The notes under the pieces are model-generated. The model saw only the letters and a list, made by a program, of their open reading frames with translations. It was not told where the DNA came from and searched no databases. DNA of 64,000 bases from Macrolepiota albuminosa (Eukaryota > Basidiomycota > Agaricomycetes > Agaricales > Agaricaceae), in the NCBI GenBank assembly GCA_027475525.1, contig JAMWFC010000077.1:124001-188000 (forward strand). Reading direction: 5' to 3'. The stretch's first letter is position 1, and every line of letters begins with the position of its first letter. The position numbers and the translations under genes were made by a program. Shown here in pieces: positions 22,791 to 34,736 of the stretch.

Positions 22791-23529
22791 ATAACCAACG
22801 GAAAAGCCAAGAATTATAGTAACTAAGGATTAAATTACTCGTCTGATGTGTATTCCTCCTTTTTATTAGATTCATGTAATGCATCTGAATAGAACAAATC
22901 CTCATCAAGCAGGTAGTCTGCTGTCAAAAATGCAAAGTCATCCGGTGTATATGGCCCCTGAGGTCTGGGAAGTGTGATGTCTTCATAGTTTACTATCAGG
23001 CCTGACGATGAAGATGGTGAGGGTGACTCTGACATATCAACAGACACATCATCAGTACAACCAGCTTGATTGAAAGGGCCAATGGGCCTACATCGACCAT
23101 GTTTTGCTCTAGCGCGAAATTCTTGTTCTGTTGAAATAAATTAACTATGATTACCAGTGCCAAATTATACTCACGTTGTTGATACAATTTGTTAATTCTT
23201 CTCTGATCCTCATGTCGAGTCATACGTGTCTCATATTCCTCCCACTCCTAGACATTGTTACCAGTAGGTAGGGTTGGAGAAGGAGATTGTTGGAAGGGGA
23301 AAGACTGGATTTGAAGAGCCATTACATCAAAATGCGGTGCAAAATTTTCTTTGTTATCGGCTGCCATGCCTTCATCTGTCTCTTCTGCCATCACAAGAAA
23401 TAGCGGTGGAAAGTTTTCTTTGTCCTCAGTTGCCATAGGTCCGCCGCTCCGGACTTCCATTTGTCTGCCATCACCAGCCGCCATGGTCTCCATCACTGTT
23501 AGTCCTTCTGCTCCTTCACCAACAATGAA

Positions 23530-23937
23530 TAGAGGTGGCAAAGAATTATTGTCCATCTCCTCTTCCACAGAAATGAACAAAGGGGGCAAATCATTGTCTT
23601 TGGTCTCCTCTTCTGCAGGAATGAACAAAGGAGGCAAAGAATCCCAGAAATGAACAAAGGGGGCAAATCATTGTCTTTGGTCTCCTCTTCTGCAGGAATG
23701 AACAAAGGAGGCAAAGAATCCTCTTCCATCTCCTCTTCTGCAGGAATAAACAAAGGTGGCAAAGATTTGTCTTCCATCTCCTCTTCTGCAGGAATGAACA
23801 AAGGCGGCAAAAATTTGTCTTCCGTCTCCTCTTCCACAGGAATGAACAAAGGCAGCAAAGATTTGTCTTCCATCTCCTCTTCTGCAGGAATGAACAAAGA
23901 TGGCAAAGATTCATCTTCTATCTTGTTATCCACCACA
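23530..23937 (-). repeat. 48-bp tandem repeat coding LPPLFIPAEEE units
   Basis: About eight units of 48 bp, each coding a hydrophobic LPPLFIP head and an acidic tail such as AEEEMEDKS. Two more degenerate echoes (FPPLFLVMAEE, FAPHFDVMA) follow near 23410 and 23330. The multiple of three and the drift at variable positions show that the unit has been kept as protein. The long frame on the opposite strand (MNKGGKSLS...) is its shadow. Confidence 0.8.
23571..23724. repeat. 77-bp tandem duplication 3
   Basis: Units start at 23571 and 23648; within ORF-C copy 1, where it shifts the frame of an otherwise regular 48-bp repeat. Confidence 0.95.
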
Positions 23938-24954
23938 ATGAACAAAGAAGGGATACCCTCTAAGTCAGGGTTACTAATGGATGGATTAGGGATATCTACC
24001 TGGTCGTCGTCAGTTTCCCCCAGCTCCATGAATGTCTGGCAGATATAAGCTGCTGGGGTAGAAGGAAGTTGGGATGCTGGTTGAACTACAATGCAAGAGT
24101 TTTCCATTGTAGGGCCATACACCAGTCCAGATTTATTCTGACTATAGAGGTAGTGGAATGGATGTTGTGTGTTTGAGGATTTGATATGCATCAAGGATGG
24201 CCATTAAGGAGAGTTGACATCAGGGAGAGTGGTAAGATGGGCCATGGAGAGGCAGTCTTGAGGATCAGGCTGCTCACCATCAATACTGTTGGTATGGGAC
24301 TTAATATTTGTCAATTGGCCCATCCGAGCAGGATCCATGGACCTGGCAATGAAACTGACAACAGAAGCAGCAACAGACTTGCTGCCAGCAAACAGGCAGA
24401 TTATATCGTTGGCTGTTAGCATATGTTCCATCCTATCCAGCAACCATCACTTGTCTAGGGCTAGAAGCGTCTGCTGGTGGCCTCTGGCAGATCTGCTACC
24501 TGCAAACACATGGAGCAAATTGTCTGATGCTGGGACGGACACCAATCCATCAGATGGCAATGTCATGGGTGGCCGGCGGTTGCATGCCAAGAAGCTTCCA
24601 AGAGAGTGGAAGCCTTGCTGATGTATGAGAAACTCGATGTAGTCAACAACCTCTTGCAAATTTTCTAGTACAGTAGCTTGGGACATGACATTGTGTGGTA
24701 TAGAGGTAGATGCTATTGCACTGTTGCTTTTAGAAGCGGATACTGCTATGTATCAGATTTTTGTGCCTTGTAAACAAAAGTAATTTTCAACAATTCTATT
24801 GCATATGACTGTCACAAATCTGTTCCAATCATCTGCTGATGGCAGCAAGCTGCATCTATCAGTTCAATCTGTCTCTGTATCCATCATATCAATCCATCTC
24901 TGCATCCACTATTTTCACAGTAGATCTCTTGCAGTTTGGGGGGGAATAAAATCA

Positions 24955-27396
24955 GGAAGCACCCATCTAAATTTATCAATTGCCATCAAGGCCAATTCTT
25001 ACCACATGGCCACTTTTTTGTGGGCATATAACTGGAGACCTCTTTTCTTTACTGACATATCACGCTTCAACCAAATATCTGCCTGGTTGAAGAAATACTG
25101 AACTATCCACTCCATTTCACTCGTGACAAGCTGACATTCCTCTGTCTATCTGTTGCGTTGTGCTCTAGCACGTAGATAATGAATACAATTAACTGAAGAG
25201 ATATGTTCATGAATGGATGTAATGATAACGGAAATATTAACAAGAGGACTCACATTCAGAAATAGTTGCAGATTCATTCTCTGCATCAGAATTAGAGTGC
25301 TATATTCAAGATACCTTGATCCTTGATGAATCAGAAATATTGGGATCTTGTATAGCTGTGCTTGCATTCAAATCTGCTTTCTGTAGAACTGGATACTTTC
25401 TCTGAATGCTGGGGTCCGATCCCAGTTGCAGCAGAGCACTGCAGCATTGTGCATAGGCACAAGCCTTCACCAGGATTGAGGCCTGAATTCTTTGAAGAGA
25501 TGCGTGAGGTCACGTTTTCACATTCTTGCTTGGGGCAACCCAGACAATGTGAGAATATAGGAATAATTTCTCTGCAATGGATTTTCAAAGTGCTTGCATA
25601 AGCCTTTCAATTTGAATCAAGCACAGATTGCGCTCTATTATTGTTAATGATGAGACATTACCCATGATCATAGATGGGAAGGAGATTTCAAAATCTTCTG
25701 GAACAACTACATCTATTGGTCCAAGGTTATCCGCCGGCGATACCAGCAGATCCACTGGTTGTCCATCTTCCACCATTTCATTGTCATCAAAGGCTCCAGA
25801 AACTTCATCTGGTTCCAGGAGGACAGTCCACCTTCTACTAGCAATAAACTTGCTCCTATCCTGAAAAGCAGCAAGGACATTGAGTTGAACCCTTAATAGT
25901 TCTCTTTCTGCCTTGACCTTTTGCCGATCATCATTGCTTGCATGCCAATTCAAATGGCGAACCTGGTCCTGAATTGCAATTCTGAGCTTCCAATTAGTGA
26001 AATAGGTTGGGCCATCAGCAATACACCTTACTGCTGCTCCTCAATGTCAAGGGCAAGTTAAATCCAGAAGGAATGAATATCCATTGCTGCAACATCTGTT
26101 GAGTGGTTTCCACTGTCTGCTGCTATTCAGTCTTCACTTGCACTATTGAAGGTCATTGTATGAGCTTTGAGAATATCCATTGCTTTATGGTTTCCCTCCT
26201 CTCTGAGCCTTTCTGCCTTAGCTATTCTGGCTTCCTAGCTTGTCAGTAAATCTGTTGATATTCTGATGGATTGCTTGGTGAAATATTGAATAGCAGCATC
26301 TCTCATCTCAACAGCAGTCCTGTACTTTCAACATAGGAATGGAACCATGTCAAGCAGCTTTTTTCAGTTTGAGTCACACATGTGATCATCAAGGATTTCT
26401 GCCCAATGTGCCAAGATAGCCGTATGGGCCATTTGTGAGACTTCATTTAGTGTAGACCAGAGACTTTCAATTATCTCCCCAGCCAAATGACCAGCCCTGA
26501 GAATGAAGGACAGGACAAAGCAGAAAAAACAATCCTTCTTATGCCCATGGATATGAAGAAGTCCTATTGCAAAGTCTACAAGTAGATTATCTGGCAGGAC
26601 TTCTTTAGCCTTAGCAAGCTGTTCAGAAAATTTGACACACCACTGGCATGCTATGTCATATACCAGTAAGAGACGCTGAATTCCATCATGTTGGTCGTCT
26701 TAACTGTCCATGTGATGGAAAAGTCTGTGTAAACCTGGCCTTCACCACGGGTCAAGTTTGTTACACTATTAGGAGCAAAGCAGCTGTGCCGTATACATGC
26801 TGTTGCAACAATACCAGTAATGTTGCATGACTTGTTCATCATCAGGGCCTTTTCAATAGCTTTGAATATGTTTTCACAAGCAGCTCTCTGGACAGATGGA
26901 GGTCCAGTGGACAGCTGATGGACAGGATTGAATTGATGAGCAGATGGCAGACAGGTAGAGTTAAAGAATGTCACTTACTGTTGGCTGTTCCTTTGTGTGC
27001 TTGAGATAGTAGATGAGCTCATCTCTCCTGGCCATCATACCACCGCCTTCTGAATGCCATACATCATGAGCAGGATTAGAATGTCAGATATGATACACCT
27101 TGAAGTTGCCGTCCATCATTAAAGAACAATTGAACTTCCACCAAACAGGATTTTCTTCCCAGTTGGATGGAAGATTGACTCCTGATTGGGGACAAGTTGG
27201 ACAGAATATTGCAAGTTCACCACGGTCCAGCATCATGGAGTGCCTCGATTCATCATGGCCGAAGCCTGACCACTTCAACTTCTTCAGCCACTGCCATGAA
27301 CAAGAAATTTGTCATAGCTTGTGGTAAAGGTTATCCACCTCACCAGAAAATGCAATCGGGGAAGTTATTCTTGCAATTTTCTGCCAGTACTGGTAG
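24955..27396 (-). pseudogene. KDZ transposase, copy 1, catalytic C-terminal part
   Basis: KDZ (Kyakuja-Dileera-Zisupton) type transposase, separated from its N-terminus by Gypsy-2. Order on the minus strand: Cys motif ELAIFCPTCPQSGVNLPSNW (near 27200), first catalytic Asp region LMMDGNFK, an intron of about 90 bp, then CENIFKAIEKALMMNK, the second Asp region VYD, the zinc-type HIHGHKKDCFFCF insert and the Glu motif GEIIESLW. It ends with RARAQRN and a helical tail. There is a 1-bp deletion near 26690 and stops near 26315. It matches copy 2 at 60580-62989. Confidence 0.85.
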
Positions 27397-27400
27397 GTGG

Positions 27401-28311
27401 TAATGACATCCAAAAGTAGATCAATAGCAGTTACGGTTTACAGCTACTGACCTGTAAGCGTTGGGCACACTAAGTATTTTGAAGGAGTCCTGGGCAGGTC
27501 CCAGAGAACAAGTCGAAAAAATAAAAATTAAGTCGGCAAGAAGTGTCAATAAGAGATGCGTGCTAAGGATTGGGCACCTAAGTAGCTAAGTTAAAGCCGG
27601 TTAAGTACGGCAAGAGATGCAGTAAGAGGACAGGCGGCTTAGTGATGACTAAGTTGCATGTTGCCTGCCATAGGTGCGAGGTGCATAGGTTCCATAAGCA
27701 GGACTGCGGCAAGCAGGCTAAGAGTGTTCAGACAATTGATGACCAAGAACTTAGTCAGCTCAAAAGAAATCTGAACTGTAAGGTGAACTGAGCAAGGTAA
27801 AACGGAGTACTCTGTTCTGTCCTTAACTATTGACAAGTGGTAAGTATTTATAGTAAGTTAAAGTTCCCCGTCACCAAGGCAGGAATAGAATTGTAAGAAT
27901 GTAAGTAAAGGCCATGAATTAAACTAAATAAAAGGAAATTATGAGCTTGCTGTCCATGCTGTCTGTCTTGAGGTTGCCAAGTGCTATTATGTGCCATGGT
28001 GACACGCTAGTCCAACTGTCACAAGTTATTGCATTATCCCTAATTCATAAGCGCTGTCACCAGCTAGCTGGGCCACATGCTGATTAATTAGCGCCACCTG
28101 TCAAGACCTTACCGACAGCATGATAACAGCTGTCATTCCAGCTGCCGCTAGTGCTATCACTGATTGATCTTGATGGTTGCCATGCGTGCCCATTAGGAAT
28201 GGCCTAGAAAGGATAAATCATGTGTGCCAAGTTTGGCATGAGTGCAGCAAGGTGTCCAGAACCAATGCCGAGCCTGCCATTGATGCGCCTAGCCTGTATG
28301 AAGTCCTATCA
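27401..28311 (-). repeat. Gypsy-2 3' LTR
   Basis: 911 bp. Read on the minus strand it runs from TGATAGGACTTC to GGATGTCATTA, so the end has drifted from TCATCA. A purine-rich tract gttggagggaga precedes it (plus-strand coordinates 28312-28323). Confidence 0.92.
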
Positions 28312-28480
28312 TCTCCCTCCAACTGAAAAATTGACTGTCTCCAGTCACAAAAATAGTTACCATTACCACTTTTTGTGACAGGTAGCCCGTGCATCTGCAG
28401 AAATCCCATTATAGTCCTGGCGCATGCTGGGGGACTTCACCTCATTTTGTGAAAAATCTCTGGCGCTTCCCTTCAAGAAC

Positions 28481-30774
28481 ATGTCTTTCCAGATTCCAAC
28501 TCTGCCTGCCATGCCATCTGTCAAGGCCCAGAACGTGGCCCACACATACATTGAGAAGGCCAACAAGTTTCTCAAGCGCATCAAAAATGTAGGCACTGAG
28601 GCACCTTCCAACCTTGTCGTTGGCATGATGCGCCTCCTGGAGTGGTGGTATGAGGTTAGGGTACTTGGCATGGGGTGGGACCATGAGATCAAAGTGCAGG
28701 AGTGGTGCTGTGCATGTTATGTGGACAACCATGGCACCAAGTAGTTAGCGCCGTTCTCTTGATTTGTGAGTTGCCGCTCATGCTTGCCGTTTTGCCAACT
28801 AACCATTCCTTCAGGCACCTCCTCCTGTTCCAAAAATCAAAGATGAACTGGAGGACATTCTTATTGGCACCTTGCCTATGACGGTAAGCACACCTGCCAC
28901 CGAGTGAGTATCCCTGACCCCCATCTTCTAAACTTAGCTGTGGTCTGATCTCTTCCCTCATAGTCGACGAGAGGTGCTGGTGCCCTTGGCGCATATGCAG
29001 GTGGACAAGGAGATTGTGGCAGTGCAGAAGGAGGCTGCTTGTGATGCACGGGAGATTGGGAAGGTGCTGGAGGAATGGGAGTGCATCAAGGTGCTAGTGG
29101 ATGAAATAGAGGATGTGGCCATGGGTAAGACACCTGCCCCTAAGAGGCAAGGTGCCATTGCCCATGTGTTGCCAAGGGAGTCACGTGCCAGCAGTGCTTC
29201 AAGCCCTGCGCTGTCAGCTAGCAAGGCAGGCTCATTTTCAAAGCCTGGCAAGGCTTTGAAGAAAAAGGTAAGTTTAGAGTTCCTTAGCATTGCACCCTGT
29301 TGCTAACAGATTCCCGAGTCTCGTAAAGCTGCCACTCCTTGCTATGCGGTAAGCCTCCCTTGTAAGTCACCAATCTCATTACTGACCAAGTTTCCTAGGT
29401 GCCCACCCAAACCACTTTTAGCGACGCAGAGTTGCAGAGTTTGTTGGTGCTGCATCGGGAAGAGGCTGTTTTGGATGAGGAGATGGATGCAGGAGTGTCC
29501 TTGCTGGAGATGAAGGACAAGAAGACCATTAGCATGTCACGGAGATGGGAGTTCAAAGAATCTCAGGGCACGGTGAGTGTTTCTCTCTTTTTCTTGGTGC
29601 TGTCTTCTGACTTCATCTTTATTGCAACAAATGCTGAGCAGACAATGACCCAGAGGGGTGCTGTTATGGGACCTTTAAGCAGGCTTGTACCCTAGACGGT
29701 GCCAAGAGTTGTGAGCAAGGGGGCACTCCTGATGTGATCATAGAGAGGACTTTTACATGCACCATCCTGGTCAGAAGAGCCCAGGAATTTGTAGAGGGAG
29801 AGAGGAAGAAGGAGGTTGCTGGCGACGCAACCAGTATTAGCAAAAGTTCCCTAGCACTGCTGACATGCCAAGGGGATGATCAATCAAGCGTTAGCAACCA
29901 TGGTGCCAGTGAGCACCAAGAGACTGAGGTCTCTTCGAAACGACAAGTCCCTTCTCCCAGCAAGGGGAAGGGCAAAGCAAAACATGCACGGATAGAGTCG
30001 CCTCCCCCTACCCCTAAAGACGTTGAAATGGAGGAGTTGGAGCAGGCTCTAGCCGCTAGTTGCTTACCGCCCTGGGATAGCAAGGCAGGTCCCAGTTGCC
30101 TGCTCTTGCCTATTCAGTTGCGTGGGGCCTCCTTGCCACCAGCTGCAGGTCAAGAAATCGTTACCGCCCTCCCAGCAGTGCCAGAGAAAGCCGATGGGGA
30201 AGAGACCACTGGTGGGGTTGCTGACGCAGGAGTGGTACGGCAACAGCAGGGGATGAGCAGGACAAGAGCGGGAGGGAGAGTCCAAGTTGGCAGTGGTTGG
30301 CGCCTTACAGCCCCACTGCTCCATGGGCTAGAGAGGTGTCAGATGAGGAAGACATTGCCGGATTGGAGCCATGGCAGCCCATTGTTGCCAGGGTCAATCC
30401 CTCCTGGACCCCCTCAACCCATGCTGCGAGTGACTGGCGACGTGTTCCGTTGGCTGGGGCAGGACCTCGTCTACCCAGTGGTTGCACTTCACCCCTGGGA
30501 GATGCTGGAGAGGTTTGCTGGTTGAGTGGTAAGAATGGAGGAGGTCTTTGAATGGGAACAAGAGAGGATCTGGGCACAGCTTATGGCTTTCCACCTTTGT
30601 TACCATAACTTGGTGCGTAGTCTTGCTGTGCTGCACGACTATCAAGCTGACTGCCAAGATGCTCTAGACTGGCAGTTAGCAAACAACATTCAGCCCAGCA
30701 ACCTCCTGCCTCTTCGTGAAGATTTCCTGCCATTATTGGACAATACCCTGCCGTTGAATGAGGACAGCGAGTAG
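28481..30774 (+). pseudogene. Antisense six-exon accessory gene of Gypsy-2
   Basis: Homologue of the Gypsy-1 antisense gene, again opposite to gag-pol. Exons: 28481-28765 (285 bp, as in Gypsy-1), 28815-28903 (89 bp, as in Gypsy-1), 28964-29267, 29310-29348, 29399-29572 (174 bp) and about 29605-30774. It starts MSFQIPTLPAMP and ends LPLNEDSE. The Cys cluster is damaged: a short deletion removes the CWFPTGAQP part and TGG has become TGA. The last intron has TTAT in place of the acceptor TTAG. Exon 1 has TAG for a Trp codon that is intact in Gypsy-1. The basic GKGKAKHARIESPP stretch and the C-terminal helix (LQ/LHDYQADC) are kept. Confidence 0.75.
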
Positions 30775-31141
30775 ACAGACCTTAGAGTAGATAGGCTGTC
30801 TTGTACATATCTTGTTCCTGCTGCCGTTCATTACACAAACTTTCTTGCCGTCTTGCTGCCAAAAAGCATTCTAAGATAAGTTTCAGGATTAATAGTAGGT
30901 GAGGGACTTAGTCAAATTTGGGGAAAAGAGAAACACTCAGTAGATCATCATAGCGAAAAACCCTTGGCGAGAGTTGTGCAAGGTGCCAAGCATTGGCAAC
31001 ACACTCGCACTGTGGCTTGAGTACATAGAGAAAGTGTCTGTGAAGTATGTACAGTAAGTGATACGGCAAGGGAAAGTAAAATATAGTAAATAAATTGAGA
31101 GAATATGCTTATCAGGGCTTTATAACGGGGTTCTGAGGTAT

Positions 31142-32334
31142 TCAATCTTCTTCTTCAGTTATAGCAGGTAAGTCATCATGGTCCAATAGTTCTGTTTCTT
31201 CAAGCTCACGTAGCTTAGCAGTATCAATATCCAGCGCCTCCAGCAGTAAGTCAATGCATTCCCTGGCGAGGTATGGCAGAAGGCGGAAGGTGGCAACAGG
31301 TCTGTGGAGTACTGATTCATCTAGTTCACAAAGAATGTAAGCACCTCCACAGTTACACAAGATAACTACTAATGGCCCCAAGTAGCGTGGGCGCATCTTC
31401 TTGTTATATGACGTCTCAATTTTGAAATTGCACATGAGCACTAGCACGCCTTGTGGGAAGTCATAGTCCTTAATAGTGGTGCTATGGTCAGCTTCAAACC
31501 TAAGTGCAGCTTGGCAACGTGCGGCAAAGACTGTTTCATGGAGCTGCTCCAAGTCCTTGCATCGTCGCTGGAGGTCAATAGCGCGTCTGGTGATGAGGTC
31601 GGTAGTTGCTAAGAGACTATTTAGTGCTGGCTGGAGGTAAGTTGCCTCCACAATGTTGGCAGGGAGAAGAGGATGGGTACCAGTAGCTGCATAATAGAGA
31701 GAACAACCCATGCACTTATGAATAGTGACTCTTTCCAACCAGAAAACTGAATAAGTCGCCTTGCTCCAGCATGATTTATTGCCATTGACTGCCTTGAAGA
31801 GCACTTGCCGCATGTCAAAATGAGGTCATTCCACTAAGCCGTTAGCACGTTTGTTGTAGCCAAAGCTGTGGATGTGGTGGATGTTGTACTTCTTGGTGAG
31901 GTAAGTCAGAGCTTTAATGATAGGCGCACCATTATCTGTGACAATTTCTCTTAGCACACCCCATCGGCAAATGATGTCCTCAAAGAGCCACTTGGCAATG
32001 GCATCGGTATTTTCTCATTGGAGCATGCAGAATTTGGGCTAGTGGATTAGCGAGCAGTGTCCTTGGATGATATACTTATAGCGACCAGACTTAGGCATGT
32101 GCATGGTGTCGATGTAGATCTTGCTAAACAAAGGTGCTGGAGTAGTGATGGTAGGTGGTATGAGCACTTGGCGAGTCTGCTGAATCTGACAAAGGTGGCA
32201 AGTCCTGATGTACCAGGCAATGTCAGCACTAACGTGAGGCCACCAAAAGCGCTCCAGGAGAGAGGCCTGGGTAGCATACAATCCTCTGTGACCGAGTTCA
32301 TCATGCATAGCATGGAGAATACATAGGTGACTGT
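31142..32334 (-). pseudogene. Gypsy-2 integrase
   Basis: Reads HDELGHRGLYATQ and CHLCQIQQ (zinc-binding part), IYIDTMHMPKSGRY in the core, then in 31813-31142 a 223-codon open stretch with RYLGPLVVI (GPY/F module) and an acidic tail ending EEED. The region between the two open stretches (31815-32040) holds the second catalytic Asp and Glu motifs across a stop and a frame change. It closely parallels Gypsy-1 16130-17446. Confidence 0.88.
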
Positions 32335-33563
32335 CGGGCTTGATGACTAATTTGTGGGCACCATCGTGACTGGGTCAGCAGAGGTGTAGTCAATAGGAAC
32401 AAGTGGCTTAGCATCTTTTAATGCCTTAACAAGGTCACGTTGGGAGTTAACTTGGTTAGGGCCAAACTCAAAGGGTTTGTTAGTGCATGTGAGTCAGGTA
32501 AGGTGATGAGTGCAATGGGCAAAGTTCTTGACAAAAATATGGAGGACACCAACGGTTCCTAAAAAGGCACAAACTTCAGACAGGTCATGGCAAGGACCCC
32601 AATGCTTGAGGAGGGCTAGGCAAGATTTGTTGGGAATGCGGCCAGCGGGAGTGCAGATGTGGCTAAGTATCTTGAACCTTGGCACACAGAGCAGGAGCTT
32701 GTGACCACTAAGGTGCTGCCACTGTACTTCATGTGCTGGAGAACATGGTTAAGCAGCTGGAAGAAGTCCCAGAGCGCCAAGCATATATTATAATTGTTGG
32801 GATGCTTCTCCAGTAAGCCATCAATGAGTCGCCACTCCTTAGGACCTTTAATGCCAACATCATCTATGAAGCTGAGCACGTTATGGGGGATCTTGGGTTG
32901 CAAGATAAATGTGATGTTGTTGTGAAAGATAGGGACTGAGTTAGTCCAGCCCATAGGGAGAGTAACTAGGCATAAGGCACCAAAGGGAGTTTGGAAGGTG
33001 GTAAAGTCATGGAAAGAGGGATGGATCAAGCATTTGTCGTAACCGACATAGAGGTCAAGAGTGGTGCCACAGATGCGACTAGCAAAGGACTCAGCAACAT
33101 GGTCAGGAAAGGGAGGCATGTCAGAGTGCTGAATGGTAACTCTATTCAGTGGCTCTAGACTGTGAACAATACGCAAATTACCATTTTTCTTGAGGACACA
33201 GAACCAGCGGGAGCGGTAAGAGCTGTTGGATGGCTCATAGACGCCAGCCTATATCTTGGTGCATATGATCTGGCAGACCTCGGCCTTGATGCCAGGCAGC
33301 AAGGGTCTGTTGTGTTCAGTCCATGGTACGTGAGGAACAGTAGGGATTACCACTGGCAGGAAGAAGTCTGTGCACAAGCTGCCACGCTCAGAGTCCTCCC
33401 AAGCAAAGGCTTGATTCTGCTTGACAATGAGGTCAGTAAGGACGTCCAGTTCGTCTTTGGTGAGGAAGCCAGTATCGTGCTCCTTAGCGAATTGCTGTTG
33501 GTGCTTGGTGGTAAATTGTCCTGTCGGTTGGAATGGTGGCAGGTGCAGCATGAGAGTCGGCAT
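32335..33563 (-). pseudogene. Gypsy-2 reverse transcriptase, RNase H deleted
   Basis: RT runs from ELDVLTDLIVKQNQAFAW through NLRIVHSLEPLNRVT and LVTLPMGWTNSVPIFH to the active site FIDDVGIKGP. It continues through FKILSHICTP and VGVLHIFVKNFAH. After this the sequence jumps from the SADP segment straight to HDGAHKLVIKP, which in Gypsy-1 is about 0.83 kb further on (15378 to about 16214). The whole RNase H domain is therefore missing. Two frameshifts and several stops occur. Confidence 0.88.
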
Positions 33564-34733
33564 GTTGGCCAGTGGATTGTCAAGAATATGGCATTTGATT
33601 CAGAAAGCTTCTGGAAAGTGAGCAGCAACGGGTTTTGTTTTAAGTGACGGGCTTGTATTTCTTTTTGACTTGTACCCCTTTCCTTTTAGGTGCGTTAGCA
33701 TTAGTATAAACAGAGGTGGAAAGGGGGCTAGAGTTGGTAATGGTAGAGTGGAGAGCAGAAAGTCCAAGAACAGCAGGAGCAGAGGCTCTGGGAAGGGTCG
33801 TTAAATAAGTATCTTTTGTAGCGATTTTCTGGAAAGAGTCCAAGGCGGTAAGATAAAGGTAGGCAAGAGATGAGTCGGTAATGTTTTGTGGGTTTTTCTG
33901 GGGATTCTTAGTAACACAATTAGGTACAGTAGAAAGTACTTCTGTATCAAGAAAAGCCGTTTTCAAAATATGTACATGACCACTGGCATGGTCAAATTCT
34001 AGTGTTAGCGCCTCATCTCCATGATTGTCACCAATCACCTCCTCGATGGTCTGTGAAAACACCTGTGAGGTGGCTCACTGGCATGCTGCTCAGTGAACTC
34101 AGATGGCTTGCTGCCAGTACCTTTCCACTGTCCTCTAGGTAAGGTTGGTACGGTGCGTTGTATTTCGGAATTTGGGTCGCTAATGGTCAATGTCGTCTCT
34201 TCATCAGTAAGGGTCTTGACTATTGAGCACGCTAAGGCGTTGAAGGGTCTGCCGAGTAGGAGATCATAAGCGGGGGAACGTAAGATGTAGATCTGGAGGT
34301 AAAACGTGATGTCACCAATAGTGCATGGCACGTTCTTGGCAAGTCCCAGAGACCTATCAACTGTGCCATTAGCACTCTGCATGTTCAAGACGATGGTAGG
34401 ATCATAAATCAGGCCTAAGTCATTGGCAACTTTGGCAGCCATAGAGATGATCTGGGAGCCACTGTCTACAATGGCCTCGACCTCACTTTTGTTGTTGACA
34501 GTAAGCATGATAGACCTGATAGCATGGGAGTCCTGGATGACAGTAAGGATGGCGGGATCTTCTCCAGGGTCCAAAGACCTCATATACATTTTGACAGGAT
34601 CCACAGAAGTAGTGTTAGCGATGGAATCTGCAGGGAATGTATTGGTGCTAAGCATAATGGGAGGGTCAGTAGCAACTGAGAATCCAGAGAGAGCATTGTC
34701 TAGTTCATTTACCTCAGTAATGGTAGTTGCCAA
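33564..34733 (-). pseudogene. Gypsy-2 protease and linker
   Basis: The frame 34733-34035 carries the aspartic protease motif AIVDSGSQIISM and ILRSPAYDLLLGRPFNALA, almost the same as Gypsy-1. The linker frame 34062-33640 follows with FSQTIEEVIGDNHGD and the Lys-rich KGVQVKKKYKP. The two frames overlap by 28 bp in different registers, so one indel separates them. Confidence 0.85.
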
Positions 34734-34736
34734 GGG

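Larger units (their letters stand above)
22835..24704 (-). pseudogene. ORF-C, KDZ-locus accessory gene, copy 1
   Basis: Lies just downstream of the KDZ gene on the same strand. It starts near 24704 (ATA where copy 2 has ATG) or at ATG 24686 (MSQATVLENLQEV). Relative to copy 2 it lacks about 0.4 kb, including one intron, after VVDYI. In-frame stops sit near 24444, 24201 and 23247. Residues encoded by about 23937-23530 form eight 16-residue repeats of the type LPPLFIPAEEEMEDKS. A 47-bp intron (23174-23128) precedes a final exon reading QEFRARAKHG, PIGPFNQAG and an acidic end at 22835. A 77-bp duplication at 23571-23724 shifts the frame; without it the frame is open. Family not recognised. Confidence 0.6.

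Noticed and set aside
23650..24048. Plus-strand frame with regular GMNKGGKSLSSISSSA repeats
   Set aside because: Antisense shadow of the ORF-C 48-bp repeat. The minus frame has the conserved context, the intron and the homologous copy.
22835..24704. Tandem units taken as a CRISPR array
   Set aside because: Units are contiguous 48-bp coding repeats without spacers, in a eukaryotic genome.
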